Shown here: piece by piece, positions 1-8,396 of the stretch | How positions within the stretch are numbered: position 1 is the stretch's first letter | Layout of the letters: every line of letters starts with the position of its first letter | From: Hymenobacter sp. APR13 | GTDB lineage: Bacteria; Bacteroidota; Bacteroidia; Cytophagales; Hymenobacteraceae | DNA: 64,000 nucleotides | Direction of reading: 5' to 3' | NCBI RefSeq assembly: GCF_000737515.1 | Contig: NZ_CP006587.1 | Coordinates: forward strand, 2,413,001-2,477,000 | Notes under the pieces: generated by a model | What the model saw: only the letters and a program-made list of their open reading frames with translations | Databases searched by the model: none | What the model was told of the DNA's origin: nothing | Made by a program: the position numbers and the translations under genes

Positions 1-308
1 AGCGCATGAAAAATGAATTCAAAGCGTACCGGCCGCTCTTTCATCTGACCGGAAGGAGTGGAGGTTTTCACGCTGGCGGTGCCTTCTACACGCACTTCAC
101 CTTTAGCGGCATCGGCGCGGGTTATGCTTTTGGGAGCATACGTAAAGTGGTTTTCCACCCATTCCGTTGCGCGTTTATAAAGGGCAGCTTTATCTGAGCT
201 GTCATCAGGCACCCGTTCACTATAGCCAATCTGGCCATCCTGAGCGTGCACAGCCTGGCTAGCTGCCAGTAATCCGCCTAACAGAAACATGCGTACCAGT
301 TTTTTCAC
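1..308 (-). CDS. DUF4468-type secreted protein, 5' part only
   Basis: The gene runs off the left edge, so only the first 102 residues are visible. A GTG start at 308 gives a good Sec signal peptide (KKLVRMFLLGGLLAAS, cleavage near VHAQ). An ATG at 290 would remove the positively charged N-terminus, and a -7 box just upstream also supports the GTG. The mature part (YKRATEWVENHF, then KGEVRVEGTASVK) resembles the TBP-like DUF4468 domain common in Bacteroidota envelope proteins. The function of that family is unknown. The family call comes from sequence style only. Confidence 0.65.
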   Translation of the reverse strand, partial: MKKLVRMFLLGGLLAASQAVHAQDGQIGYSERVPDDSSDKAALYKRATEWVENHFTYAPKSITRADAAKGEVRVEGTASVKTSTPSGQMKERPVRFEFIFHA

Positions 309-1277
309 GGAGTAGTTTTAAAGTGAAGTGGCGGATGCCGCAAAAATACAACTTGTCTTTGAGATTGAGTCAGGTAAAAATGATTGTGATTTTGTTAAGA
401 ATAGTCGGTGCGCACCATACTGTTGGTGGTTACCGAGAATTTTCTGCCCTACTAACTGACGTATCGGAGGTGATAGTAAGAAACAAGTATTTGGGGAAAT
501 ATAACTTTTCTAATTCTGACGAATTAGGTGAGTTGTTGTGCGACTGACCGGTGAAAAGCTTATGGGTTGCACGTGTTCAGATTGAAGCAGACAGCTATGG
601 TAACATGATAGATTAGAATGTATTGACAGTCAGGTGTATGATAAAAAATATAGAATATCGATTCTTGAAAGCAGGGAGCAGTACGCCGAGAATAGCAGGA
701 TATGTAATGGAAGAATATTTCTGATTCTATTTGGCGGCAATACGATGCGTTAGTACTTTTGCGACGTGCTTCAACTCAATCAAAATCATTTGATGAAGCG
801 CGGGACTGAGCGAAACGCCGTCCTGCGAGATGACCGCAAGGTCGTTTCCCCTGTCGACTTTTTCGCTTTTAGTGGCTTTGCTGCTTTCACCGCTTCGGTT
901 TTCGAGGCGGTTTTTTTGTGCCCAGCCGGTTCGGCTTGGTTGGCAAAACATAGCCAGGCACCTTCCCATTTTCTAATTCCTCACCTCGTACTGTCAACTA
1001 CCACTTGAACGACACCACTACTCTCGCCCGGCAGATAGTAGCTGCCGCTCATGCTACCCCCTACAAAAGCTTCTGCAAGGAGATGAAAGCTGACGGCCAC
1101 CCCTTGGTTTGGTTCATCCTTAGCCAGACTGACATCCGCCCCAATGCTCCTAGCCAGCCATGACAGCATCATCTAGTTGCCTTGTATCAGAGTGCCGGGC
1201 CTTACACCGGGCGCTTGGGTAGAAAGAATGCCGCGGCTGACCCGGCCGTACAACACCAGCGCAAACCCGAAAAACCC
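309..1277. other. Gene-poor stretch, no convincing gene
   Basis: About 1 kb between the DUF4468 gene and the pyr cluster. The first 400 bases are clearly AT-richer than the rest of the window. The longest open frames are 60-80 codons (727-969 and 981-1172 on the minus strand, 323-547 and 766-1008 on the plus strand). They overlap each other and resemble no family I recognise. The minus-strand frame at 981-1172 is preceded, with only a TAG between, by an open frame extending to 1532, so a decayed gene is possible. The text around 970-1010 looks like dispersed repeat material. I see no RNA gene here. Confidence 0.4.
341..348 (-). promoter_or_regulatory. Bacteroidota-type -7 promoter element
   Basis: Read on the minus strand this is TATTTTTG, an exact match to the Bacteroidota -7 consensus TAnnTTTG. 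It lies 33 bases before the GTG at 308. No clear TTTG -33 element is seen at the expected distance, so only half of the promoter is convincing. Confidence 0.45.
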
Positions 1278-1297
1278 GGCTCCGGAGGCCGGGTAGG
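1278..1297 (-). terminator. Hairpin with T-tract on minus strand
   Basis: A GC-rich stem, cccgg..ccggg, reads on the minus strand into gggtttttcggg, which looks like a factor-independent terminator pointing left. No well-supported minus-strand gene lies immediately to its right, so it may serve antisense transcription or a decayed gene. Confidence 0.35.
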
Positions 1298-1362
1298 GGT
1301 GGCTCAACCAGCGGGGTGATGGAAGATCAGAGGGGATTCTGGCGTCAGTCAGTCCGTGGTTG

Positions 1363-1392
1363 ACCACCCCGTTTCGGGTGGTATGTTTTTTT
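1363..1392 (+). terminator. Factor-independent terminator before pyrD-like gene
   Basis: Stem accaccccg / cgggtggt with a ttt loop, followed after a few bases by seven T residues. It points right and ends 46 bases before the start of the pyrD-like gene. It may insulate the pyr cluster from upstream transcription or act in attenuation; the sequence alone does not decide. Confidence 0.55.
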
Positions 1393-1437
1393 GAAGCCAG
1401 TCCTGACGAACAGCAGGGGAATTGCCCCCGCCGACCG

Positions 1438-2307
1438 ATGGATTTTTCTATTTCTGAACCTATGCAACTCGGACAACTCACATTGCGCAACCCGGTATGT
1501 CTGTCGGCCGCTGCCTGGCAGCTGGAAGGCACCGGCTACGAGCGGCTGGGGGCCATCTTCACCCGCACCGTGACCATGGAGCCCAAGCCCGGGCTCTATG
1601 AGGAAGGCATCTGGCAGGTAAACGAGCAGACGCTGCTCAACGCCACCCACATGCGCACCGAAAGCGCCGAGATTCTGGTGCAGGAGCACTTGCCCGCGCT
1701 GTGCCGCTTCGGGGTGCCGGTTTTTGTGAGCATCACGGCCCCGGGTATTCCCGGCTTCCGCAAAATTGCCCGCTTCCTGGCCCGCGAAGTGGGCCACCTG
1801 ATTGCCGGCGTGGAAGTCTACATTGCCCAGCCCGACACCGAGAAAGGCGAGGAGCTGACCGCCCGCTTCGTGCGCGAGGCCACCCAGGCCGTGCGCAACG
1901 AGCTGCCGCCGCAGGCTGCCGTGGTGGTGAAGCTGCCGCCCTGGCCCGAGCACATCCGCAGTCTGGCCCTGGGGGCCCAGGAGGGCGGGGCCACTGCCCT
2001 GGCTGCTACCAACCTGCTCAAGGCCCTGCACCTGCCCGACGACGCTACCGCCGCGCCCGTGGTGGGCGGCCTCTCGGGCGAGGCCCTGCGCCCCGTGGCC
2101 CTGCGCTGCGTGTGGGAGCTGGCCCACGATTCCAGAATTACGCTGCCCATCTTCGGGACGGGCGGCATATTTACGGCCAGCCACGTGACGGACTACCTGC
2201 GCTGCGGGGCCTCGGCCGTGCAGATTGCCAGCGGCGAGTGGCTGGAGCCCGGCCTCTCGGCCCGCCTGGCTGCCGAGTGCGGGCACTTAGTTCCGGCCAG
2301 CCTATAA
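1438..2307 (+). CDS. Dihydroorotate dehydrogenase-like flavoprotein (atypical active site)
   Basis: 289 residues with the TIM-barrel FMN fold of dihydroorotate dehydrogenase. Visible landmarks are a barrel lysine in VVVKLPPW (K165), GGLSGEALRPVAL (210-222) and the FMN-phosphate signature FGTGGIF (239-245). The segment that in class 1 and 2 enzymes reads NxS(C/S)PN and supplies the catalytic base here reads VYIAQPD (127-133), so the Cys/Ser is Gln. The usual Asn/Gly motif near residue 70 is also absent. The ATG at 1438 gives a normal family N-terminus; the frame is open further upstream but that part is not family-like. The position next to pyrF and pyrE suggests pyrimidine synthesis, but this may be a diverged paralogue rather than the working PyrD. 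Confidence 0.7.
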   Translation: MDFSISEPMQLGQLTLRNPVCLSAAAWQLEGTGYERLGAIFTRTVTMEPKPGLYEEGIWQVNEQTLLNATHMRTESAEILVQEHLPALCRFGVPVFVSITAPGIPGFRKIARFLAREVGHLIAGVEVYIAQPDTEKGEELTARFVREATQAVRNELPPQAAVVVKLPPWPEHIRSLALGAQEGGATALAATNLLKALHLPDDATAAPVVGGLSGEALRPVALRCVWELAHDSRITLPIFGTGGIFTASHVTDYLRCGASAVQIASGEWLEPGLSARLAAECGHLVPASL

Positions 2308-2417
2308 TACGAAGTTTTACTTCGCAAATCGTCCGCGCCGCTGGGCTGAAATAGTTGCTTTCCACTCTCGTTTAACGTTCCGCGAAGTGAAATTTCGCGC
2401 TACATCCCACCCCGCCC

Positions 2418-3179
2418 ATGCAAACCCTCCTGAACCGAGTACAAGCCGCCCACACGCTGCTCTGCGTGGGGCTCGACCCCGTGGGCGACGATGCCCAGGT
2501 AGCCCGCCGCCTGGCTGAGGTGATTGACCAGACCAGCGAGTACGCCGCCGCCTTCAAGCCCAACCTGGCCTTCTTCCTGAGCCGGGAAAACGGGGTGCAG
2601 CTGCTGCGCGAAACCGTGCAGCGCGTACCGGAGGGTATTCCGGTAATCCTGGACGGGAAGTTCGGCGACATTGCCAACACCGCCGACCACTACGCCCGCT
2701 TCGCCTACGACATCATCGGGGCCGACGGCGTGACGGTGAACCCCTACATGGGCGACGACGCCATAGTGCCCTTCGCCCGGCCCGGCAAGCTGGTGTTTGC
2801 GCTGGCCAAAACCTCCAACAAACCCGCCCACTCCTTGCAGGACGTGGCCCTCACCCGCGGCGGCTCCCTGGCCGACTGCGCCGCCCGCGTAGCCCGGCAG
2901 CTCGATGAGCAGCACGGCGGTATTGGGCTAGTGGTAGGCGCTACCAACCCCGAGGCCGTAGCCCGCCTGCGTGCCCTCTGCCCCAACCAGTGGTTCCTGG
3001 TGCCCGGCGTAGGCGCCCAGGGCGGCGACTTGGCCGCCACGCTACGCGCCGGCCTGCGCCCCGATGGCACCGGCCTGCTCATCAACACCTCCCGCGCCCT
3101 CTGGCAGGCCACGGATGCCGCCGCTGCCGCCCGAGAACTGGTGGAGCAAATGAATCATTTGCGGCCGGTGACGGTGTAA
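2418..3179 (+). CDS. pyrF: Orotidine 5'-phosphate decarboxylase
   Basis: 253 residues; the last step of UMP synthesis, decarboxylating OMP in the cytosol. The catalytic signature DGKFGDIANTA (DxKxxD type) is intact near residue 80, and the C-terminal part has the phosphate-binding stretch VVGATNPEAV and FLVPGVGAQGGD. The length and the N-terminal CVGLDP motif match the longer (type 2) bacterial OMP decarboxylases. It starts 110 bases after the pyrD-like gene and is followed 12 bases later by a small unrelated gene, then pyrE, so the four are probably cotranscribed. Confidence 0.95.
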   Translation: MQTLLNRVQAAHTLLCVGLDPVGDDAQVARRLAEVIDQTSEYAAAFKPNLAFFLSRENGVQLLRETVQRVPEGIPVILDGKFGDIANTADHYARFAYDIIGADGVTVNPYMGDDAIVPFARPGKLVFALAKTSNKPAHSLQDVALTRGGSLADCAARVARQLDEQHGGIGLVVGATNPEAVARLRALCPNQWFLVPGVGAQGGDLAATLRAGLRPDGTGLLINTSRALWQATDAAAAARELVEQMNHLRPVTV

Positions 3180-3191
3180 TCTACATCAGGC

Positions 3192-3512
3192 ATGGTGCCA
3201 GCAGCTAGCTCTGAGTCATTCCGAGGGAGATTCAACGTAATAGACAGCTTTGCTATTCCGCGACGCAATGAGTTCTATCTGATAGGGCAGATTGCAGAAG
3301 GAACACTGCAGGAAGGATGGTATGCTCGTATTCCGCTGAATGGCGCGCTGGCATTAGCAATGAAGATCGAACGGATTGAGTATGCTTTGATGAAAGCACG
3401 GGAAGAATATCCAGTGCTGGTCATTGCCGCCGACGCTGAGGAAGTGGACTTACTACTGTCACTTTCAATTGGCTCTGAGTCAATCATTATTTCCACTGAA
3501 GGACCCGAATAA
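3192..3512 (+). CDS. Small protein resembling an EF-Tu domain 2 beta-barrel
   Basis: 106 residues, no signal peptide. The core (FNVIDSFAIP, then FYLIGQIAEGTLQEGWYARI) resembles domain 2 of translation GTPases, where a hydrophobic strand is followed by G-I-G-L-x-G-D. No GTPase domain is attached. Small stand-alone proteins of this kind occur in many bacteria without known function. Codon use is noticeably less GC-rich than in pyrF and pyrE, suggesting later insertion into the pyr operon. It begins 12 bases after pyrF and ends 7 bases before pyrE. Confidence 0.7.
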   Translation: MVPAASSESFRGRFNVIDSFAIPRRNEFYLIGQIAEGTLQEGWYARIPLNGALALAMKIERIEYALMKAREEYPVLVIAADAEEVDLLLSLSIGSESIIISTEGPE

Positions 3513-3519
3513 ACAGTTA

Positions 3520-4137
3520 ATGACTTCCCCCCACACCACCAATTTCACCCCCGAAACCCTGGAGCAGCAGCTGTTGCAGGAAGATGCGCTGCTGCGCGGG
3601 CACTTCCGGCTGTCGTCGGGCCTGCATTCTGATACCTACGTGCAGTGCGCCCGGTTCCTGCGCCGCCCCGACTTGGCCGCGCCGGCCGCGGCCGAGCTGG
3701 CCCGTCGGATTCAGGAGGCCGGGTTGCAGCCCGACGTGGTGGTGGGCCCGGCCATGGGCGGCGTAGTGATTGGCTACGAGCTGGCCCGGCAGCTGGGCGT
3801 GCCCGGCATCTTCACGGAGCGCGACGACGCGGGGCAGATGACCCTGCGGCGCGGCTTCACCATCGAGCCCGGCCAGAAAATTATCATTGCCGAGGACGTG
3901 GTGACTACCGGCAAGAGCACCAACGAGGTAGCGCGGGTACTGACGAGCCTGGGGGCAAAAGTTTTGGCCGTGGCCAGTTTAATTGACCGCACCAGTGGGA
4001 AAGCTGACCTTTCTTTTCCGAACTTTGCCCTGCTGCCGGTAACGGCGGCTACCTACGCACCCGATGAGTGCCCGTTGTGCCGGGCAAACATTCCGGTGGT
4101 GAAACCGGGCAGTCGGCCCGATAAAGCGTTTTCTTAA
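3520..4137 (+). CDS. pyrE: Orotate phosphoribosyltransferase
   Basis: 205 residues; transfers phosphoribose from PRPP to orotate, making OMP for the neighbouring PyrF. The PRPP-binding motif IIIAEDVVTTGKST is clear near residue 125, as are the substrate loop GHFRLSSGLHSDTY at the N-terminus and the class signature DVVVGPAMGGVVIG. The ATG at 3520 follows the stop of the preceding small gene by 7 bases; a TTG further upstream would only add residues that overlap that gene. The C-terminus carries a CPLC pair seen in several PyrE enlargements; its role is unknown. Confidence 0.95.
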   Translation: MTSPHTTNFTPETLEQQLLQEDALLRGHFRLSSGLHSDTYVQCARFLRRPDLAAPAAAELARRIQEAGLQPDVVVGPAMGGVVIGYELARQLGVPGIFTERDDAGQMTLRRGFTIEPGQKIIIAEDVVTTGKSTNEVARVLTSLGAKVLAVASLIDRTSGKADLSFPNFALLPVTAATYAPDECPLCRANIPVVKPGSRPDKAFS

Positions 4138-4263
4138 ACCTACCGACGGCGGCAACCGGCTCCGCGGCAAGGCATTTTCGGCGTACCCCGGGCGGGTATG
4201 CTTCCTCACGATGGCAATTTCGCCAGGCGTGGGAAACCCGAAAAATAGACAAACCTCCCTCTT

Positions 4264-7200
4264 TTGGAATCTCCCCAAAGAACCATACAGCTGCTGCTTA
4301 AGCCCGGCCAACACGACGGCGAGGGCCAGCGCGTAGCCGAAGCGGCCCACCGCCACCTCGGCCTGCACACCGGCCGCGTGCAAAGCACCGCCCTCTACAC
4401 GGTGCGCTACCCCCTCACCGACCAGCAGTTGCGCGACTTCGCCACCCACTGCCTCCAAGATCCGGTGCTGCACGAGGTAGCCCTCGACGAGTTCCGCCAC
4501 GGCGCCCACTACCAGAGCTACATCCTCGTAGCCAAGCTGCCCGGCGTCACCGACGACGAAGGCATTTCGGCCCAGAACGCCCTCGGCGACTTCCTCAACG
4601 AGCCGCTCGATACCCATACTCAGCACATCTTCTCGAAACGGCTTTACTTCCTTGAGGAAGCCCTGCCCGAAAGTAGTCTGCGCCAGCTTGCGCAGGAGCT
4701 GCTGGGCAACAAGCTCATCAACCGCTTCGAAGTCGGCCCCATTGCCCAGATCCGCGACTACACGCCGCGGCCGGGCGGTGGGGCCGAATCTGTTACGGAG
4801 ACGGTGCGCCTGGTGGACCTCTCGGACGAGGAGCTGTTGAAGCTCTCCAAAGACAACCTCTACGCCCTGAACCTGGAGGAAATGCGCGCCGTGCGCGACC
4901 ATTACACCAGCATCCGGGAAGAGCGCCAAGCCGCCGGCCTGCCCCAGGACCCGACGGATTGCGAGCTGGAAATCATTGCCCAGACGTGGTCGGAGCACTG
5001 CAAGCACAAGGAGTTTTCGGCCCTGATCAAGTACAAGGACGTTGATACGGGTGAGGAGTTTGAAGTAGACTCGCTGTTCAAAACCTATATCAAAGACGCC
5101 ACCGCCGAGGTGGACCGCCAGCTGCGCGCCAACGGCAACGACTGGCTGATTAAGGTGTTCTCGGACAACGCCGGGGCCGTGCGCATCAACCCCGAGTCGT
5201 TGTTTGTGTGGAAGGTGGAAACCCACAACTCACCCTCGGCCATCGACCCCTACGGCGGGGCTATTACCGGCATTCTGGGCAACAACCGCGACCCGCTGGC
5301 TACCGGCATCGGGGGCGCGCGGCTCCTGTTCAACACCAACGTACTGTGCTTCGGCAACCCCGAGTTCAACGGCACCCTGCTGAGCAACCAGCTGCACCCG
5401 CGCCGCATTTTTGAGGGCGTGCGCAAGGGCATCGAGGACGGCGGCAACAAGTCGGGCGTGCCCACCGTGAACGGCAGCATCGTGTTCGACGACCGGTACG
5501 CTGGCAAGCCGCTGGTGTACTGCGGCACCGGCGCCGTGATGCCCATGCAGCTGGCCGGGCTCGATTCGTGGGAGAAGAACATCGATGCCCAGGACCGCAT
5601 CATCATGGCCGGCGGCCGGGTGGGCAAAGACGGCATCCACGGCGCTACCTTCAGCAGCATTGAGCTGGACGAAACCTCGCCCGCCACGGCCGTGCAAATT
5701 GGCTCGCCCATCACCCAGAAGCTGGCCATGGATTTCCTGCTGCTGGCCACGCGCCGCGGCCTTATCAAGTGCAGCACCGACAACGGCGCGGGTGGCCTCT
5801 CTTCGAGCATCGGCGAGCTGGCAACCATCAGCGGCGGGGCCGTGGTGGAGCTGGAGCGCGTGCCGCTGAAGTACCCCGGTCTGCGGCCCTGGGAAATCTT
5901 CGTTTCGGAGTCGCAGGAGCGGTTTTCGCTGGCCGTGGAGCCCGCTAAGCTGGACGAGCTGCTGGCCCTGGGCCGGGAAATGGAAGTGGAACTGACCGAC
6001 ATCGGCTACTTCACCGCCGACGGCTACCTCGATGTACGCTTCGCCGGCGAGCCGGTGGCCCACCTGGATATGCACTTCCTGCACGATGGCGTGCCGCGTA
6101 AAGTGCTGGAAGCGGAGTGGAGCAAGCCCACGGCGCAGGAGCCCGCGCTGGCCCCTGCCTCCGACTACACCGACGCCCTGACCCGCCTGCTGGGCAGCCT
6201 CAACATCTGCTCCCGCGAGTCGGTGATTCGGCAGTACGACCACGAGGTGAAGGGCCGCACCATCATCAAGCCCCTGATGGGCGCTACCGGCCAGGCTCCG
6301 CAGGATGCGGCCGTGGTGCGCTTCAACTTCGAGAGCTGGGAAGGCGTGGCCGTGAGCAACGGCATTCTGCCCCGCTTCGGTGATTTGGACGCCTACCACA
6401 TGTCGGCCGGCGCGTTTGATGAGGCCGTGCGCCAGATCGTGGCCGTGGGCGGCAAGCTGCCCAACCTGAGCTATGGCGACGGCAACTTCTGGTCCGTCAA
6501 CGACAACTTCTGCGTGCCCGACTCGGTGTACGACGCCGTGGGCAACCCCGATGGCAAGCACAAGCTGGCCAAGCTGGTGCGCATGTGCCAGGCACTGCGC
6601 GACGCCACGGCGGCCTACTGCATCCCGCTGACTTCGGGCAAGGATTCGATGAAAAACGACTTCAAGGCCGACGGCGTGAAGATTTCGGTGCCGCCCACGG
6701 TGCTGTACTCCATGACCGCCAAGCTGGACGACGTGCGCCGCACCATCACCTCCGACTTCAAGCAGGCCGACGACATGGTGTACCTGCTGGGCGAGACCTA
6801 CGACGAACTGGGCGGCTCGGAGTTCTACCAGCTCTTCGGCGAGTTGGGTGCTAACGTGCCCCAAGTGCGTTTCGAGCAGGCCAAAGCGCTCTATGTCCTG
6901 ATGGGCGAAGCCAACGACCAGGGCCTGATCCAGAGCTGCCACGACCTGTCGGACGGCGGGCTGGCGGTGGCGCTGGCCGAGGCCACGTTTGGCCACGGCT
7001 TCGGGGCCGAGGTGGAGCTGCCGGAGGGCCTGCCGGTGCACGTGCAGCTGTTTTCGGAGTCGCACTCCCGCTTTGTGGCCACGGTGGCCCCCGAGGATGT
7101 GGTAGCCTTCGAGCAGCACTTCGGCGGGCGCGCCACGCGCCTGGGCCGGGTAACGCCGAACGGGCAGCTGACGGTGCGCCACGGCGGCCAGACAGTCGTT

Positions 7201-7290
7201 TCGGCCAGCACGGCGGCGTTGCGCCACAAGTGGACCAACGGTCCGGTAAACCGCATTATCGGCTTCGGCCACCCCGAAACCGCGCATTAA
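4264..7290 (+). CDS. purL: Phosphoribosylformylglycinamidine synthase, synthetase part (large PurL without glutaminase)
   Basis: 1008 residues. The N-terminal ~150 residues resemble a fused PurS-like module (IQLLLKPGQHDGEGQRVAEA), followed by a linker region (DCELEIIAQTWSEHCKHKEF) and two AIR-synthase-like halves; ETHNSPSAIDPYGGA near residue 320 is the catalytic histidine region. This is the layout of the large single-chain PurL, but it stops before the glutamine amidotransferase domain, which is a separate gene starting two bases later. The only plausible start is TTG at 4264, because an in-frame TAG lies at 4246 and the next ATG is deep inside. It converts FGAR to FGAM with PurQ. Confidence 0.93.
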   Translation: MESPQRTIQLLLKPGQHDGEGQRVAEAAHRHLGLHTGRVQSTALYTVRYPLTDQQLRDFATHCLQDPVLHEVALDEFRHGAHYQSYILVAKLPGVTDDEGISAQNALGDFLNEPLDTHTQHIFSKRLYFLEEALPESSLRQLAQELLGNKLINRFEVGPIAQIRDYTPRPGGGAESVTETVRLVDLSDEELLKLSKDNLYALNLEEMRAVRDHYTSIREERQAAGLPQDPTDCELEIIAQTWSEHCKHKEFSALIKYKDVDTGEEFEVDSLFKTYIKDATAEVDRQLRANGNDWLIKVFSDNAGAVRINPESLFVWKVETHNSPSAIDPYGGAITGILGNNRDPLATGIGGARLLFNTNVLCFGNPEFNGTLLSNQLHPRRIFEGVRKGIEDGGNKSGVPTVNGSIVFDDRYAGKPLVYCGTGAVMPMQLAGLDSWEKNIDAQDRIIMAGGRVGKDGIHGATFSSIELDETSPATAVQIGSPITQKLAMDFLLLATRRGLIKCSTDNGAGGLSSSIGELATISGGAVVELERVPLKYPGLRPWEIFVSESQERFSLAVEPAKLDELLALGREMEVELTDIGYFTADGYLDVRFAGEPVAHLDMHFLHDGVPRKVLEAEWSKPTAQEPALAPASDYTDALTRLLGSLNICSRESVIRQYDHEVKGRTIIKPLMGATGQAPQDAAVVRFNFESWEGVAVSNGILPRFGDLDAYHMSAGAFDEAVRQIVAVGGKLPNLSYGDGNFWSVNDNFCVPDSVYDAVGNPDGKHKLAKLVRMCQALRDATAAYCIPLTSGKDSMKNDFKADGVKISVPPTVLYSMTAKLDDVRRTITSDFKQADDMVYLLGETYDELGGSEFYQLFGELGANVPQVRFEQAKALYVLMGEANDQGLIQSCHDLSDGGLAVALAEATFGHGFGAEVELPEGLPVHVQLFSESHSRFVATVAPEDVVAFEQHFGGRATRLGRVTPNGQLTVRHGGQTVVSASTAALRHKWTNGPVNRIIGFGHPETAH

Positions 7291-7292
7291 TC

Positions 7293-8351
7293 ATGGAACA
7301 GACTCCCCAACTGCCGGACCAGCACACGCCCCCGCGCCCCCAGCACGACGACCCCGGCCACGAAGTGGTAACCCGGGAAGGCGAAATCGTGCTGCCAGGC
7401 TTCAAAAGCGTAGACCCCGGCCACGAATCCGCCGAGCCCCTGAAAAGCAAAACCGAACAGTCCGAAAAACAAGCCACGAACAACGAAAAACGAGTTCGGG
7501 CGCTTATCCTGACCGGTTTTGGTATCAACTGCGAGGAAGAATTTGCTGCCGCCTACCGGCTGGTAGGGGCCGAGGCCACCATCGTGCATCTGAACCAGGT
7601 GCTGCACGGCCACGTGAGCATCCACGACTTCGACATCCTGAACTTCCCCGGCGGCTTCAGCTTCGGCGACGACCTGGGCTCGGGCGTGGTGCTGGCTAAC
7701 AAGCTGCGCTACCGCCGCAACGCCGAGGGCCGCACGCTGCTCGACGATATCAAGGAGTTTGTGGCCGGCGGCAAGCACGTGCTGGGCATCTGCAACGGCT
7801 TCCAAGTGCTGGTGAAGCTGGGCCTGCTGCCCGACCTGAGCGGCACCGTAAAGCCTGAAGTAACCCTCACGCACAACGCCTCGGGCCGCTACGAGGACCG
7901 TTGGGTGAAGCTCACCGTCAACCCCCGCGCTACCACGCCCTTCCTGAAGGGCCTGACGACGCTGGAAGTGCCCGTGCGCCACGGCGAAGGCCGCCTTATC
8001 ATCCAGGACGAGGCCACCCGCGCCGCCATTGAGGCCCGCGGCCTGAACTGCCTCACCTACGCCGACTTCGACGGGGCCCCCACCGACGTGTACCCTTTCA
8101 ACCCCAACGGCGCCGACCTCAACTGCGCCGGCCTGACCGATACCACCGGCCGCGTATTCGGCCTGATGCCCCACCCCGAGGCTTTCCTCTCGCTCTACAA
8201 CCACCCCGACTGGGCCCGGCGCAAGCGCGCAACTCTCGGCCTGAGTGAGGAGGGCGACGGGGTGTGGCTGTTCCGCAATATTGTGGAGCATGTGCAGGCC
8301 CAGGCCACGGCCGCCGCGGCTCCGTCGGTGTCGCACGAGTTTTCATCCTAA
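7293..8351 (+). CDS. purQ: Phosphoribosylformylglycinamidine synthase, glutaminase subunit with N-terminal extension
   Basis: 352 residues. Class I glutamine amidotransferase: the domain begins at RVRALILTGFGINCEEE (about residue 68) and holds the nucleophile cysteine in VLGICNGFQ and the His/Glu pair in GLMPHPEAF. It supplies ammonia to PurL. The first 67 residues are an extra, charged and proline-rich stretch (PPRPQHDDPGHE, then SEKQATNNEK) with no family counterpart that I recognise; it could tether PurQ to PurL. The ATG at 7293 lies two bases after the purL stop, so the pair is translationally coupled. In most Bacteroidota and Proteobacteria these are one chain. Confidence 0.92.
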   Translation: MEQTPQLPDQHTPPRPQHDDPGHEVVTREGEIVLPGFKSVDPGHESAEPLKSKTEQSEKQATNNEKRVRALILTGFGINCEEEFAAAYRLVGAEATIVHLNQVLHGHVSIHDFDILNFPGGFSFGDDLGSGVVLANKLRYRRNAEGRTLLDDIKEFVAGGKHVLGICNGFQVLVKLGLLPDLSGTVKPEVTLTHNASGRYEDRWVKLTVNPRATTPFLKGLTTLEVPVRHGEGRLIIQDEATRAAIEARGLNCLTYADFDGAPTDVYPFNPNGADLNCAGLTDTTGRVFGLMPHPEAFLSLYNHPDWARRKRATLGLSEEGDGVWLFRNIVEHVQAQATAAAAPSVSHEFSS

Positions 8352-8396
8352 CGCACCCATCAGCTGCCGGCCTGGCCGGTGGATATTGACTTCAGA

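Noticed and set aside
323..547. 74-codon plus-strand open frame in an AT-rich stretch
   Set aside because: No recognisable family and codon use unlike any neighbour. An AT-rich segment this long can hold such a frame by chance.
727..1172. Two adjacent minus-strand open frames of 80 and 63 codons
   Set aside because: They look partly protein-like and could be a decayed gene interrupted by TAG. No motif supports them, an equal-sized frame runs on the other strand, and the first begins in repeat-like text. Described only as part of the gene-poor region.
1345..2286. 313-codon minus-strand frame opposite the pyrD-like gene
   Set aside because: Shadow frame. GC-rich codons on the plus strand produce long open frames opposite, rich in His, Gly, Gln and Arg. 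The plus-strand protein has clear FMN-binding motifs.
3424..3519. Longer start for pyrE at TTG 3424
   Set aside because: It would overlap the preceding gene by 89 bases and add residues with no counterpart in the family; ATG 3520 gives the normal length.
4138..4263. Riboswitch or purine operator before purL
   Set aside because: Small GC-rich palindromic bits are visible but nothing with the conserved core of a known purine or PRPP riboswitch.
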